This document shows, piece by piece, positions 24,091 to 36,876 of a stretch of 64,000 nucleotides of DNA. Location: positions 248,001 to 312,000 of the forward strand of contig JAODTK010004821.1 of NCBI GenBank assembly GCA_026419785.1, read 5' to 3'. The position numbers were made by a program, and so were the translations under genes. Below the pieces are notes generated by a model. That model was not told the DNA's origin, searched no databases, and saw only the letters and a program-made list of their open reading frames with translations. Position 1 is the first letter of the stretch, and the number at the start of each line of letters is the position of its first letter. The DNA is from Sclerodactyla briareus. Its lineage: Eukaryota > Echinodermata > Holothuroidea > Dendrochirotida > Sclerodactylidae.

Positions 24091-27000
24091 AGCAAGTTTG
24101 GGCCTTCCCTCATTTCCCCCACTCCAATCCTCATGCAGAGTGCCCAGCCGAGTCCTTACAAGAACATTTTGATCCCCAAACCCCTCAGCTCGCAAGAATT
24201 GCACCTCCAGAAGTGGATTCGCTTGGCACCTGTATTTGGGGGACTGGGCCCCTGGACATCGTCCACCTTAGAGAAAACTACTACTTGGTTTGCTCGTTGC
24301 ACACTCAGGCCTATCTTCGACATCTCAGAGTGTTCGCTCCTGTTAACAGGGCAACCCCGCCTTCATCAGCTTTGATAAACAGTTAAACACCCAAAATAGA
24401 CCATGTCTGTTGAATCAGGCCGCCCGACGTAACAAGCGATCTTGGAGGGGGGCAGGTTTTAAACACCAGCGATTTTTCCAGATCCTCCCCACCCGCCAGG
24501 CTCAACTGGCCGACTTCCTCCAGATACCATTCACCACCTTACCTCTTGCCTTTTGGCTCCTTTTGGGACAGGGCTTGCCTCTTTCGCCCCTCTGCCCTGA
24601 TGGTAAAGATACCATGAGGGGTTATGCTACCAAAACAGAGCACAGATTTACACTTGAGGGTAGGTACACAATACTGGATTACCCAATACTATCAGGATTA
24701 AATCGAGAATCTCCTCACAGAGTGACCTGCATTCGATTAAGTTTGGTATGACCATCACACCAACAATGACATCTTCTCTTTCACCATCTGGGTTGAGAAG
24801 ACATTGATCATTGATCTTCTGCAATTTGATTGGTTGATCTGAGTCAGCTGCATATGAACATCGCCAATCACTGGCGTATGCATAAATGTGCCGCTTTCGG
24901 GCAATCTTCCATCTGCCGAGCTCTATTCTATTTTCATTAGTTCAATGCACTCGTGCAACTCGGGCTATACACTCCCATGCACCGCTGGAATGGACCACTT
25001 ACTGGCCATGGGAGATACTTGGAATAATTAACCTGGCAAGCAGATTACCATTAGTATTGTTTTCACTTGGGTATGACTTCTCAGTAATGAAATAGCTCAA
25101 GGTGACTTCAAAGAGGCCCATTAGGCCTCACAACACCCTGGTTGAGTTGGAAAGGCTTTTTACATGCCGCCCCGAGAGAAAGTAATCACACGGTATATCG
25201 AAGTAATTTTAGCAGTAACACATCAATATGATGAATACTTCTCCAACATCACAATTGCTTTGGGAGATTTTTAATTGTGACTCATTCGAAACAACGGTGT
25301 TGCTTTTTCCTTCCCATCTGCTACCAGTAGGTAATTGGCTCCTCAAAGTATCCTTCCCCTTTGAATACATAAAGTGACAAGAGGCCACAACTTGGGACTA
25401 TACAGCAATTTGTAGGTCCCAATTCAGGTCAAGTATGAATTACTGTGGTATTTTTATATAGCTGCTTCCAAAATGTGGCAGAAAAGACCAGTGGGCAACA
25501 TAGGAGACTGTAGAAGAGAACTCTACAGGGTCAACATTCTGATGAAGATATGGAATCCCATCTTTAGGTCGACTAGGGAACGTGACCCCAGGTTTTGAAA
25601 AACGATAGAGCGAATTTCCCAAGTTCATAGAAGGGCCAGGGGGTTGTCCTGAGGGGAGATGAAGATTATATTGGGAACAGAGATTGAAGATGGATCCGTT
25701 ACACACAGAGATGGGACCAATGAGATGTTACAAGATTATAGAATACGACATGGCTAGTGCAGAAATGCCAGTTGCCTGAAATCATAGGCTGAAAGAGGTT
25801 GATATAATGGGGGATATGTAACTGGACACACACAAAAATGAAGTGATGTGACCACACATTAGTTTTTGGTTAGCTCGCACCAAAACGATCACAGTTATCA
25901 ATAGGTTGCAAAATCTCACCCCCACATGACAACCTGAACAGTGTAGACTTTGTTTTTTTATTCTATGCCCCGCTTCCATAGTACGCATATTTTGCAACAT
26001 GATTAATCAAGTAAATTGGTACCTCTGTGTGCCAGGGTCGGGGGGGGTGTATATCGGACTTTGTATTGAAAGGCAAACATAAGATTCCGGATGCCTCAAG
26101 GTCAAATTACCTGACCTATAAAATATCAGAAGGAATCTGATAAGGAAGATACACAGAATTCAACAGAATTCATCCAAAGTAAACTTTATATGCTTGTATC
26201 AGTAAGGTTGTAGGGTGCTGGGTTATGATTCACTTCATGGTACAGTTTCTGGGTATTGCATCGCCAAACATTGAAGAAATGATAAGATAATAGAATTTTG
26301 GTTTTTCAAGTCTTTATTTATACAAGCACTCAATTTCTACTATCCAGGAGTACACATGGTTGGTTAGGTCGGGTGGATAAAACGACAAACCTAGACATCT
26401 TGTGCTCCATTTATCTTTAAAAGAGGTGACACAACTTCTCCTTTCCTGTCACCTCATCAGAGAGACAGAAAATATTTTGGCTTGTAATACTTTCCTGGAC
26501 CCGCAGAAACTTTCAGGAATTCAAAGAATATGACATTTCTGAATGGATGTAACCCTCCCATAGCAAGAAAGAACACATGCCAAGCCTTTAGAATGTCACC
26601 ATCTTGGACTCATTATACTATTTGTACTTCCTTACACTCCACCCATCACACCAACCCAAGAATAACAGCAATGGTGCAGCCTCCGGGAAACTACAGAATC
26701 GATGGACAGGGACGCCCTGGGCCCTGAACAACCAATTAGCGCAAGCACCTAGATAGCTGCAAAAACATTCTAATGTGATATGAATTGAATCCAGCGTCAG
26801 CCTGAGGGTTAAAAATGTGCGAAAATACGGTCGATCTAATTACTGCAACTTTGTGGCGATACCTCTGGCAATTAAATTCATGTGTAGGAAAGGGATGGTT
26901 GGATTACAATGGTTGAAATACTATCAACAGTACATGATAATGCATCCACAACATAATGTAACTTGGGTTATGTGACATTGTTAACTCCGCATGCCACCAA

Positions 27001-27954
27001 CCCACCTTTTTGAATAAGTGTTACATCGGCACACAATTCCACACTGTTAGGTCTCCTAAAACTTCCCACATTTGCCCGCTAGAACAGCAGAAATTGAATT
27101 ACTCCATTACCCGGTGAGAATCAGTAACTGGAACAGGACCACTTCCCATGTGAAACCAAGCTGCTCCATTCGTCCCCCAATGTTACAAAATCTGAGTCTA
27201 GGACTGAGAAGCTATTTCATCTAGCTGAAAGGAATGCAATACTGCAACAGTAAATTTATGGCCCAAGAAGTGATGTTACTCTCTGTAAGCATGATAATTG
27301 TTTAAAATTTTGTATGAAAACTTTCAAACATGCCTAGGCCGACACATTTAATTATGTCTGTTGTGAGCTGGGGGAAGAAAACTCAATAATTTGTAACTTG
27401 AAGACACTGTAAAAAGTGTTTTAAACCTCAATCTTTGACATGCTATTGAAACAACGCTATGTATTCCATAAGGCATAGCCAACCTATAAACCAAGTAGTG
27501 CCCCTCTATTGTTACATTGAACAGGAACCGTACTGTGCTACAAGGGGCGAGAATAAAAACATACCATTTCTTGCAGGGCAAATCACTTTGAAAGTTTATA
27601 TTCTTTTGGACTCTGGCAAGGGAATAAACAGAAAAAATACTAGCAATGTGATCCGGAAGCACATGCGCTACTTCAACCATCTATTATGACAGGAATCAGT
27701 GAATCTAATACTTCTATCAAATCCATCATCAAACTTCTAATCTTTATAGACTCTTTACCCCTTAGGTAAAGGTCGGTAATTAGAAGAATGGCCCATTCAC
27801 CACTATGATACAGCAACAGGAGGATACCAGCAGAGGAAATGAATAACTGGACTTCCCAATCCACATCCCAAAACACACAAAAATATACTTCGAACAACTG
27901 TAGAATGGGGAACGTGAATCTTTGTTTCTGCTTATGTGATGAAACAAAGATGGT

Positions 27955-27992
27955 AGACAGACAGACGGATGGCACAGACAGACAGACAAAGG
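27955..27992 (+). repeat. ACAG/GACA microsatellite, imperfect
   Basis: Interrupted runs of ACAGACAGAC. Its reverse complement explains the VCLSVPSVCLS-like translation on the minus strand. Confidence 0.75.
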
Positions 27993-28055
27993 GAGGTGTG
28001 ATATGCCAAGCACCAGAATACAATATGACCATTACCGTTCAATTGTTTTTTATTG

Positions 28056-28205
28056 GTATACTTGCCAAGCAGAGGATTGAGCCTATTCAAGGCCCAGCAA
28101 GGGTGCAGACCTGGATACTGTCACCTATTGTCACTGCGATCTTCCCAGGTACACTGAATAGGCAATGCCTCGCTGGCGGTACCTTAACTGTGGGTGGGGG
28201 GTAAT
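28056..28205 (+). repeat. dispersed repeat, copy 2 (pair with 23920-24090)
   Basis: The second copy of the family at 23920. It ends in a GTGGGTGGGGGG run, like the first copy. Confidence 0.55.
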
Positions 28206-29424
28206 CACCCGCAAACGGCACTTACCATTGCCTACCCCTACCCCTCGTTTTGTCCTGCTCCATCCCTTTTGCTGGCGGCCCCGCGCGAAGGCCACAGGTT
28301 CCATTTTTAAAGTCTTCAGTATGACCCGAACCAGAATCGAAGCCCGGTCACCGCGGGGGAAGCAGACACTACCAATGTCCACCGCTCTTACATTGTGCCA
28401 ACCACTTGGTTTATTGCTGCCTAGTTCTAACATTGGGTGCTCCAGTGCCGCATATTCCTCTGAAACAAGCACTTTTGAGTCTTAAGTTTCCATACCCACT
28501 TGGGGCCAAAACTGGCAGTCATAAAACTCAGAGATCACATGATACATCCAGAATCGAATGCACGTTTCATGGCTCGAAAGATATCCTATCTCCTTCAGAC
28601 AAGGCTGCTCCCGTCCTCGCCCCATTCGTTCTCAGCACATAATGGCATGGGTTGCCACTTTGAGGTGAATTTTACTCCGAATTTTCAATTTGGGTATGCA
28701 TCTGTCATGCTATGTACTGTTGAAGAGTTTTGTTGTGACCCTTCCAACTGTAGGGTGGTCAAAATAGGGAGTGATCCAGCAACTTCAGGAATGAATATCT
28801 GCCCACACGCTACGTCAACTACAGTCGCCCGTGTCACAACATATCCGCTGTAGGTATTTACAATATTACTAGGCTGAAGTTTCAGTGTTAATGACTATGA
28901 GGGGGTGGGCCTGGGTAATTTAAAACAATGAAGCTAACCAATCAATCAAACTACTACATAGCATATCAACCTTGGCACAAATATTTCATTATTTCCAAAA
29001 TGTCTCAACCTCAAGATCAGTAGCCTCAAATTACCTGCACACACATTTGCTCAATAAGGTTGCTAGAATGATTTCCGTGATGACCCAATTGCGAGTCACT
29101 GCCCAGTGAAACAGGAAATCCTCCCGCAATCTGACTAGTGGTTGACTGGTTGGCTCTATATGTCATTATGCAGCACACTTATCACCTTGAGGAGCCGACC
29201 AGCTTGGGGCCGTAGATCTCTATACTTGAACCTTCAAACCCATTTAAAGCCTGAGGTTATTGTTGACTTGTGTGTTTGTTTGTTGTTGTTTTCTCTCGTA
29301 TTGATGGTAGACAAGTCATAGACTTTTCTGTTTTCAAGCTTCTCACATGTTAGAAGGAATGCGTCCTGCAGCCAATTGAGGTTTCACGATATTCCAACTG
29401 AATCTGTAAGGAACGTATGCTGAC

Positions 29425-30985
29425 AACAAGCCCTTCGATGACCTTTGACTCCAATTATGAATATCCAATAGATTCCAAGAACTAGTTGTATATAGTCAAT
29501 GACAAACACTGACCCAATATCATGATAATCCAAATTAATTGGAACAACATGCATTAACCTCTGACCCTAAAATTACTGATGAAACCACCATAGCTACCAC
29601 TGGGTGAATGATAACATTGACTTGGCCTAAGTAAGTATCATGATATTTTAACCAAATCTGAAAAGATGCATTTTTGTAATTTCCACATAAACTAATTATG
29701 CCCATTTAATGACCTGTGCTTCCAGACCTGAATATATGTACGAAGGTCAACGAAACACTGACCAAGCAGTGTCCTCACTGTCTAACAATTTTATGGACAA
29801 ATCTTGGTGTTGGTTCATGGGTTTTTGCGCGTGGGTGGTATCATGGATGAGAGTATGGGTGGTGTTTCTCTATTGCGCTTTCTGCTGTGTTGTTAATTTA
29901 TCGATTACTGTTTCTTAGCTTATATTTCCAGGGGAGGAAACCTATTGATAAACCCCCATGGTTTCTGTTTACATTCTCCCACATTGTATTTGCTGCAATC
30001 AATATCTTCTGTACTGTACTGATGATCCATTGTTGGAGAAACAATTAAATAAATGAGAATGAAATCATAAACCATTTTAAAAGGTAAGAAGAGATGGCAG
30101 GTTGTCAATGATAGCTCACCGGGCCTTTAAATGAACTTTGACACATCAGTTCCCTGTACCCCCACCGTGGTACTGCGGGACTGAGTTAACACTGATAACC
30201 AGGCCTTCAAAGGGGAATAGAATGCGGGATCTTGTGTACTCTGCGCCCCAAAACTTGATGGTGCGCTCTAAATCAGCCCTCCCAGAATATTGACTTTAAG
30301 ACGCACCTGTCGTGAGCAAAATTAGGAATTTATACCAGACATGAACAGGCGTGGATTGACAACCTATGAAGATTGTCTGTGGTGGTTTCTCTTACAACAT
30401 AGAGGAACCACCCCAGGCCTCTATTTTATAAAATTTAAACGCAAAGGGAGCCATAGGTGAGGTTATAGCAGACTCTGACAAATGAGAGCCTTCTGACGAG
30501 CAACCTTCCTCACAAAATGTTCCAAGACGTTATGAGATATATCACACCCTGAGGCCTGAAGTAGCAATTATCACAGCCACCTGTTACAACATTCTGATGA
30601 GGATAATGTGATTCAATTTCCAAGCCCAGAGGGGGCAGCCTTTTTTGGATTTTCACAGAAAGAGAAGAAGACTGATCCAAGGACATTTTGGCAAGAACTA
30701 TATTAAGTGATACTGATAAGGAATGTAACTGGTCATAGCTGGAGGCGTTCCAAGTGATAACAGAATCAAAAAACCACAATATTACAAAAGAGGGAATTAT
30801 TCTGTGAGAAGTTTTTTGGCTGAGCGTTGAGGCGGACGTTGGCTGATCTCTTTATTTTCTTCCACCAAAAGTTAATGATTTAATCGAATAAATCGTATTT
30901 AAATCAGTTTTGTCTCAATAAAAAAATCAAGTTCATAAATCAACGATTTTGATTTAAATACACAACCTGGAGGAGGTGGAGGGAG
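29425..30985 (+). repeat. direct tandem duplication, copy A (about 1.56 kb)
   Basis: Matches 30993-32515 end to end in the same orientation. Landmarks in order are CCCTTCGATG, ATATAGTCAATGACAA, AAAAGATGCATTTTTG, CATGGTTTCTGTTTAC, CTTGTGTACTCTGC and GAATTATTCTGT. It closes with an AT palindrome-rich block (TTTAAATC...GATTTAAAT) and GTGGAGG. Differences between the copies are mostly one- to few-base insertions and deletions rather than substitutions. Confidence 0.9.
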
Positions 30986-30992
30986 GGAACAG

Positions 30993-32515
30993 CCTGCCCT
31001 TCGATGGACCTGTTGACTTCCAAATTCATGAATAGCCCATATATTCCCAGAACTAGTGTATATAGTCAATGACAACAAGACCCAATATCATGATAATCCA
31101 AATATTTGAAACATGCATTAACCTCTGACCTACTACTTCCTGAACCCATAGCTACCACTTGGGTGAATGATAACATTGACTTGGCCTATCATTCTACATG
31201 ATTTTTACCCAATCTGAAAAGATGCATTTTTGGGGTAAATTTTCCACATAACTTATTATGCCCATTTATGACCTTTGATTCCAGACCGGAATTATTTACC
31301 AATGTCAGCGAACATGACCAGCAGTTGTCCTCCTTGGTCTAACAATTTAGGACATCTTGGTGTTGTTCATGGGTTTTCTCGTGGTGGTTGTATCATGAGA
31401 TATGTGTGGTGTTTCTTCTCTATTGGCGCATTCTGCTGTTGTTTTATATTCGATTTTTTAACTGTTTCTAGCTTAATTTTCCAGGGAGTACACCTATGAT
31501 AACCCCCCCCATGGTTTCTGTTTACTTCTCCCACAGTTATTTGCATGTCAACAATCTCTTCTGTACCTGTACTGATGATCCAGTGTGAGAACAATTTATA
31601 AATGAAAATGAAATGCATCTAACCATTTTAAGGTAAAAAGATTGCATGTTTCAATGATAGCTCACCGTGCCCTTTAAATGACCTTTGACCATCATTCTCT
31701 GTACACACCCCATGGATACTGCTGGTTACTGATAACCCTGACTAAACCAGGCCTTCAAGGGGCATAGAAATTATCTTGTGTACTCTGCCATTTTGATGGT
31801 GACGCTCATAATCAGCCGCAGCCCTCCCATAATATTGACTTTAAAACAGCACCTGTCCGTGAGCAAAATTAGGATCTCCCGCACATGAACTGCGGGGATA
31901 TGACAACACCTCATGAGATTTCTGTAGTGGTTTCTCTTACAACAAGAGGACCCACCCCAGGCCTATTTTATTAACTAAAAGCCACAGGGAGCCATAGGTG
32001 AGGTATAGCCTACCTGACAAATTAGAGCATTCTGAACGAGCACCTTCCGCCAAATGTTCCATGACTATGTAGATATATCACATCACCCCCTGAGGCTGAA
32101 AGGAGCAATTAATCACGCCACCTGTACAACATTCTGATGAGATATGTGATTCATTTCAAGCCCAGAGGGCAACTTTTGGATGTTCACAGAAAGAGAAGAC
32201 TGGTTCCAAGGACATTTTGGCAGATATATAAGTCGAGATACTGATAGTCGAATTACTGTCAATAGCTGGAGGCTTTTCCAAGGATAACAGAATCACCAAA
32301 ATCAACCATATTACAAAAGAGGGAATTATTCTGTTAGGAATTTTTTTGGCTGAGAGGTTGAGGCGGAGTTGGTGATCCTCTTTATTTCTTCTCCAAAGTA
32401 ATGAGTTAAATCATAGTCTGTACTTTGAAATCATGTTGTTTTTTCTCAATAAAAATCAATTTCAAATCAATCGATTTGATTTAAATCACACAACCTTTGA
32501 GGTAGTGGAGGAGTA
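30993..32515 (+). repeat. direct tandem duplication, copy B (about 1.52 kb)
   Basis: The second copy, starting within 10 bases of the end of copy A and ending in TTTGATTTAAATCA followed by GTGGAGGAG. No open frame is conserved between the copies, so the unit is not protein-coding. Confidence 0.9.
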
Positions 32516-32520
32516 TCATT

Positions 32521-32755
32521 ATGGTAGCATGTCTTGCGTTAGAAATGATGCAGATTTTCCTGACCATTGCAAAACACACAGCACCTATCTGGAGGACCAG
32601 GCCAGGCAGAGGAACTGGCTCCAGAAGCTGCTGGGCGGCTTCGAGGACAGACGGACCCTGTGCCTCCAACCAGCCCAGTGGGGTGCGGGGCGTGTGGTGG
32701 GTCAGCCGTCTCGGGTGTGTCGCTCGCTCAGCAGTCGTACCACGGGAACATGACT
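32521..32755 (+). CDS. possible exon of unidentified gene, plus strand
   Basis: Just after duplication copy B the base composition turns GC-rich. One plus frame reads MSCVRNDADFPDHC, then THSTYLEDQARQRNW and LQKLLGGFEDRRT, a charged, helix-like composition that looks like real coding sequence. An AG acceptor (GATGCAG at 32553) lies inside it, and no convincing donor follows. I recognise no family. It could be part of a different gene nested in a collagen intron, or chance. Confidence 0.25.
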
Positions 32756-33537
32756 GCGCACAAGGGCATAGAATTTATCGCACTTGACACCCGTCTTTCA
32801 ATTCATTCGAAGCACAGAAAGTGGAATGTTCAGACAATTTCCTTCACTCTTGCCCTTCCATCTACCAATTGGGCCTAGATTTTTTGCCCAGGTCTTGCTG
32901 TTTTCTCCTCCACATTCTGTTTCATTGTCAAGAATATGCGGGAAGCAGTACCCTGCCCTCCCACTTTGGCCACTTTAGGGAATTTAATTTTGTTCGAGTG
33001 CTTTTGGGAAGAGTTTCGGAAAGAAGAACGGGGAGTTCTCTATTTATTATTTACAAATTTATCTAGCGCTGTACTAAAAGATATTCTAAACTACGGGCTT
33101 TCGCTAAAAATATAGTATCGCCCGCATACAAAATAGAAACGCATACAAATAAGAGAAAAGTAGGACCACAACTAGGCAGACAAAAGACAAGCACAGCGAC
33201 TTGCACGGACCTAACCGAAAGCTTCCATTAAAGAGATGAGTCTCATTGATCTCCTGAAGGAAAGAAGGATGCTGATACAGCAATGTGAGCTGCAGACCAT
33301 TCAGAGAATTGGCCCACATACGGAAAAAGCCCGGCTACCACATTGTTTGGTGGCGCGTCCTTGGATAACGCGAATTTTGAAGGACGCTCTTATGTTGTAG
33401 GAGGAAGACGCGCATATTCCCATTGTTTAGAGATTATCGGCGCTTGTTTTTGGACGCATTTGTACACATGCATAGAATTTGAATGGAAATCCGCGTGGCT
33501 ATGGGTAGCCAATGGCAAGTTCCCCGCCGACACTCAC

Positions 33538-33591
33538 TGGCCTCTCGGTATTTTCCTCTTCTCTTGTTCAAGATCATTTAGCCGCCTGGTT
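33538..33591 (-). CDS. candidate 54-bp exon without Gly-X-Y
   Basis: Between an acceptor CATCCAG and a donor GTGAGTG lie exactly 54 bases, the standard collagen exon length. Phase 0 has stops. The second frame is open (TRRLNDLEQEKRKIPRG) but not collagenous. It may be a decayed helix exon or chance. Confidence 0.2.
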
Positions 33592-35339
33592 CTGGATGAT
33601 TGAAGTGTAAGTAGTCCCGCGGCAGGTAATGTAATTAAAGAGAGTTACAGTAGTCGAGATGTGAGATGACAAGACCAAGGATACCGTTTACAAACTCTCG
33701 TAATTTAGGAACTTGCTGTACTTCTGGATTTATTTTATATTGCACCTGGCAACCCGAACTCAAGTGTGATATGGGTTTTAAGAGAATGTTGGAATCAAGG
33801 CGAACCCTAATAAGTTGACTCCTCAGCTACACTAATCTGAGCACCCGCCACACACCTCGAGTTGGTAGCCGTTCTATCTATCATTATATATGAGACCTAA
33901 AACGATATACTCGTCTTGGCATCATTCAGTGATTTGTTTCTGACCCATCCACTTTTCATTCCACCTCCCCATATATTCGTCATCATGGAAACTGCAGACT
34001 GCTCATCATGTGTACCCAGATTTCGAGTTGGTGTACAAAGATGGTCATCAGCATAATCCAACTATTTGATGTCACTATGGTTGGTGCGAGACTTAGTAAG
34101 AGACTCAGCCATGGTACTAGCATCGCAATTAAAAAGACTAAATGATCTTATTCACAAATTTCACCATTAAAGCCATGTGGGGAAATTGCACAATAAGCTT
34201 TAAGCATGCCAGTATGGAAAATTCTCGAAAAATGTCATTGCAAGAATTTACTACTACAATTGGGTTCAAGGGTCACTAGTCTCGCCTTTCTGTGTCAGCG
34301 GCTTTTGTGTTGAGTATGTCCCACGCCACTGAGGTTGAGGATAGTAAATTGCCAAATGCAGATATTTCAGCAGAATCCTAAAAGCGCATATTGAGGTTAT
34401 ATAGTTTGCCACACTCAGTGCTCCACCGGTAATAGCACTATCGGTGCCCAGTTACTGGGAGATGTGACTAAATGGAAATTGTCTAAATATGCAGTTGCAC
34501 TTATTTGACTCCATTGACCCAGTCTCAATTTGCAAATAACCCAGGACCACTTGTGGCACCATACACCTCTATTTGTTTCTGAAATCTGACAAACTTTGGG
34601 AGTCTTGCAAAATTATACTCCAGTGCTCGAAAAATATGTTGAAATTTTTCTGGACCATTGTAACCATACCCACCAAATTAAGATTTTCATCATGAAATGA
34701 GACACAATGATGACCTCCAGTGACACACCCATTCTATGTTAACATTTGTGGTAAGCATATTCATTTTGAGGAAAAATTCACCTAAATTATGCAAATTAAC
34801 TGACTTCATCAGCACTATTCCATGCTGAAAGTCTAATCATTCATTACCGAATATCCTGTACCTATCTGCCAGACCACATACCCATGGCTCCCGTAGTTTT
34901 TCTTGCCTAACAGTCAGCTGACAATAAAACACATGAATAGTCTAAGACCCCTCACTGGTGACTTCGGTCCTAAAATCTGATCCCATATCATGTTCCACAC
35001 CAACTCTGATGACACATACAAAATTCACAAACAAATTTCAAAGAAAGGTTTCACTTTTCAGAGAAATCCTGCGCAGCGAGAAAGCGTGACACCACCAACA
35101 ATTCAATTCAGAACTTCGTTCGGGCGAGTATAAAAACAGTATGGATGGTAGCAACATGTTTTAATTGATTGTAACCCAATAATTATTCTCCATCCCACCC
35201 TTAACATTTTAATAGGCTAAAACATCTCCCAGGCGCTTCATTTTCTGAGATAACATGCAGGGGATGGGGGAAAATGTCACCCACATTTTCCGAAACTGCC
35301 TGAGCTTCCTGTGGAGGAGACTAGTGGCAGAGGTTTTGT

Positions 35340-35351
35340 GGGGGGGGGGGG
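35340..35351. repeat. poly-G tract
   Basis: A run of about twelve G in an intron. Confidence 0.75.
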
Positions 35352-36775
35352 CTGTCCACCACCACATGCTCCTCCTCTCGTGCTATGCCACGACTGTCTA
35401 GATGTTGATGTTTAAAGGCCAACTCACCAGCAAAAATAGTTTAAATGTCATATGAATGTGCATCGGAAAATCATGCCAATCAACTTTGTTTCCATGTTCA
35501 TAGCAATGTTTGGTTATAAAGTTGCGAATTTTTACGATTATCAATGTATCACTGCTAGTGGGCAATTTGCCAATTGGCAACGTTCGATGACGTCATATCT
35601 AACCAATTTTGAAGAAAGGTTGAGAAATAGGTCTTTTCCCTTATAATTTAGTAGAATGAATCAGAAAAAGGTTGCCCAACAGCAATTATATTAAGTCATA
35701 TCTTCCCAACCGCACCTGGAAACCAAGTGATATTACAGTTATTTTTATTCTCCTAACATTAAGACAAGAGTTATTAATTAGCTGGAATTTTCCTCGGAGG
35801 TGCATGCTCAAATCCATCCTTATAACGGCTGATTTTAATAAGGCAGCATGAAAAATCGGATGCACTATTCAATCGTAAACGTCCTGATGCGTATCACTAT
35901 CATTCAATGTACTTCCCTCGACTGGGGTTCTTGCACAACAACTCTTAGGCTATATTATCAGATTCGCAAGAAGATCCATGCAATATTCACCGATCGATGT
36001 CAATGTGCAGTGGCTGCAATATATAGGATTGGATTCCCGGTATGATTTCATGACCTTGCCTCCGTCATGTAAAGCAATGCGGCTCCTCATACCCTCCCCT
36101 CGCCTTTGGGCAAAGTTCCAACCTGACCAAAGGTAAATGAAGTGTAGGGTAGATTGCTAAACACGATCTGTTAACATGGTACTATTGCTTCTCTGCCCTT
36201 GTTTTTTTCCTAATCCAGATATTCCACTGAAACACCCCAAGTGATAACATTCTAATCATTAAACAGACAATGAGTCGTTCGGTTAATCGAGCAAAGCTAG
36301 TTTTACAATGGTATTTTTATGCCCTTATCTGAAGTAAAGCCCATCAATGGTTGAATACATTAGCTTTACTATCCATAATAGACTTGAGATTCAATTTATA
36401 CCAGCCTACCAAGGCAATTGTGGAGAGATGGACAAAAAGGTAACCGAATCGTCAAAAGCTGATAATATCAAGCATATGAGATACTAGAGTTAGTCAGGTC
36501 TCTCATCTCAAAAGTTTCATAGTACTAATTAACTACGGTTTCTCCGCCTATTCTGATTCAGGCACTTTTCGATTTGTGATACTTCTAGCTGCTCTAGGCA
36601 CATGACACAACTAATTCATTACGACTTCCTGGGTGAATTGTTTCAGACTGAATGAAATTGTTGATCAGAAAGTTTGTTTGCCCTTCATGTGAGGATCTGG
36701 TGGAAATAAGTTTCAAGAAGTTGGAAAAAATCTTACAAATCTCTTCCTCTCCTCTTCTCCCCGAAGACCGCACAC

Positions 36776-36853
36776 CGTATGTCTCCAGGCGGCCCGGCGG
36801 GCGCCCCTGGCAATCCAGGGTCTCCTGGTGGACCGCGAGTGCATGGCCCACAT
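36776..36853 (-). CDS. collagen triple-helix exon next to poly-C acceptor
   Basis: On the minus strand a run of about 19 C ending CAG forms the acceptor before 36853. The donor GTGTGCGG follows 36776. The frame with glycine reads GPCTRGPPGDPGLPGAP, then A, then GPPGD; one alanine insertion breaks the spacing. The plus strand also happens to read Gly-X-Y here, because GGN and CCN codons are complementary; the minus strand agrees with all other exons. Confidence 0.72.
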
Positions 36854-36855
36854 CT

Positions 36856-36876
36856 GGGGGGGGGGGGGGGGGGGGA
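36856..36876. repeat. poly-G tract forming the exon's polypyrimidine tract
   Basis: About 19 G on the plus strand, which is a perfect poly-C tract before the acceptor on the minus strand. Confidence 0.8.

Larger units (their letters stand above)
23218..29424. other. long intron-like stretch with repeats
   Basis: Over 6 kb with no clear exon. A weak minus-strand candidate near 26700-26740 has an acceptor GTTGTTCAG followed by GGCCCAGGGCG, but no sustained glycine periodicity. A moderately long minus-strand open stretch at 25440-25706 is rich in Pro and Ser and has no recognisable domain. Two copies of a dispersed repeat lie at 23920-24090 and 28056-28205. Confidence 0.4.

Noticed and set aside
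26695..26745. Collagen-like GPGRP on the minus strand after GTTGTTCAG
   Set aside because: Glycine periodicity stops after two triplets and a stop follows; no clear donor.
27673..28032. 119-codon minus-strand stretch with VCLSVPSVCLS
   Set aside because: The first part is the translated ACAG microsatellite; the rest has no domain or splice support.
36776..36853. Gly-X-Y reading on the plus strand (GAPGNPGSPGG)
   Set aside because: GGN and CCN are complementary, so collagen exons can mimic collagen on the opposite strand. Splice sites and all neighbouring exons support the minus strand.
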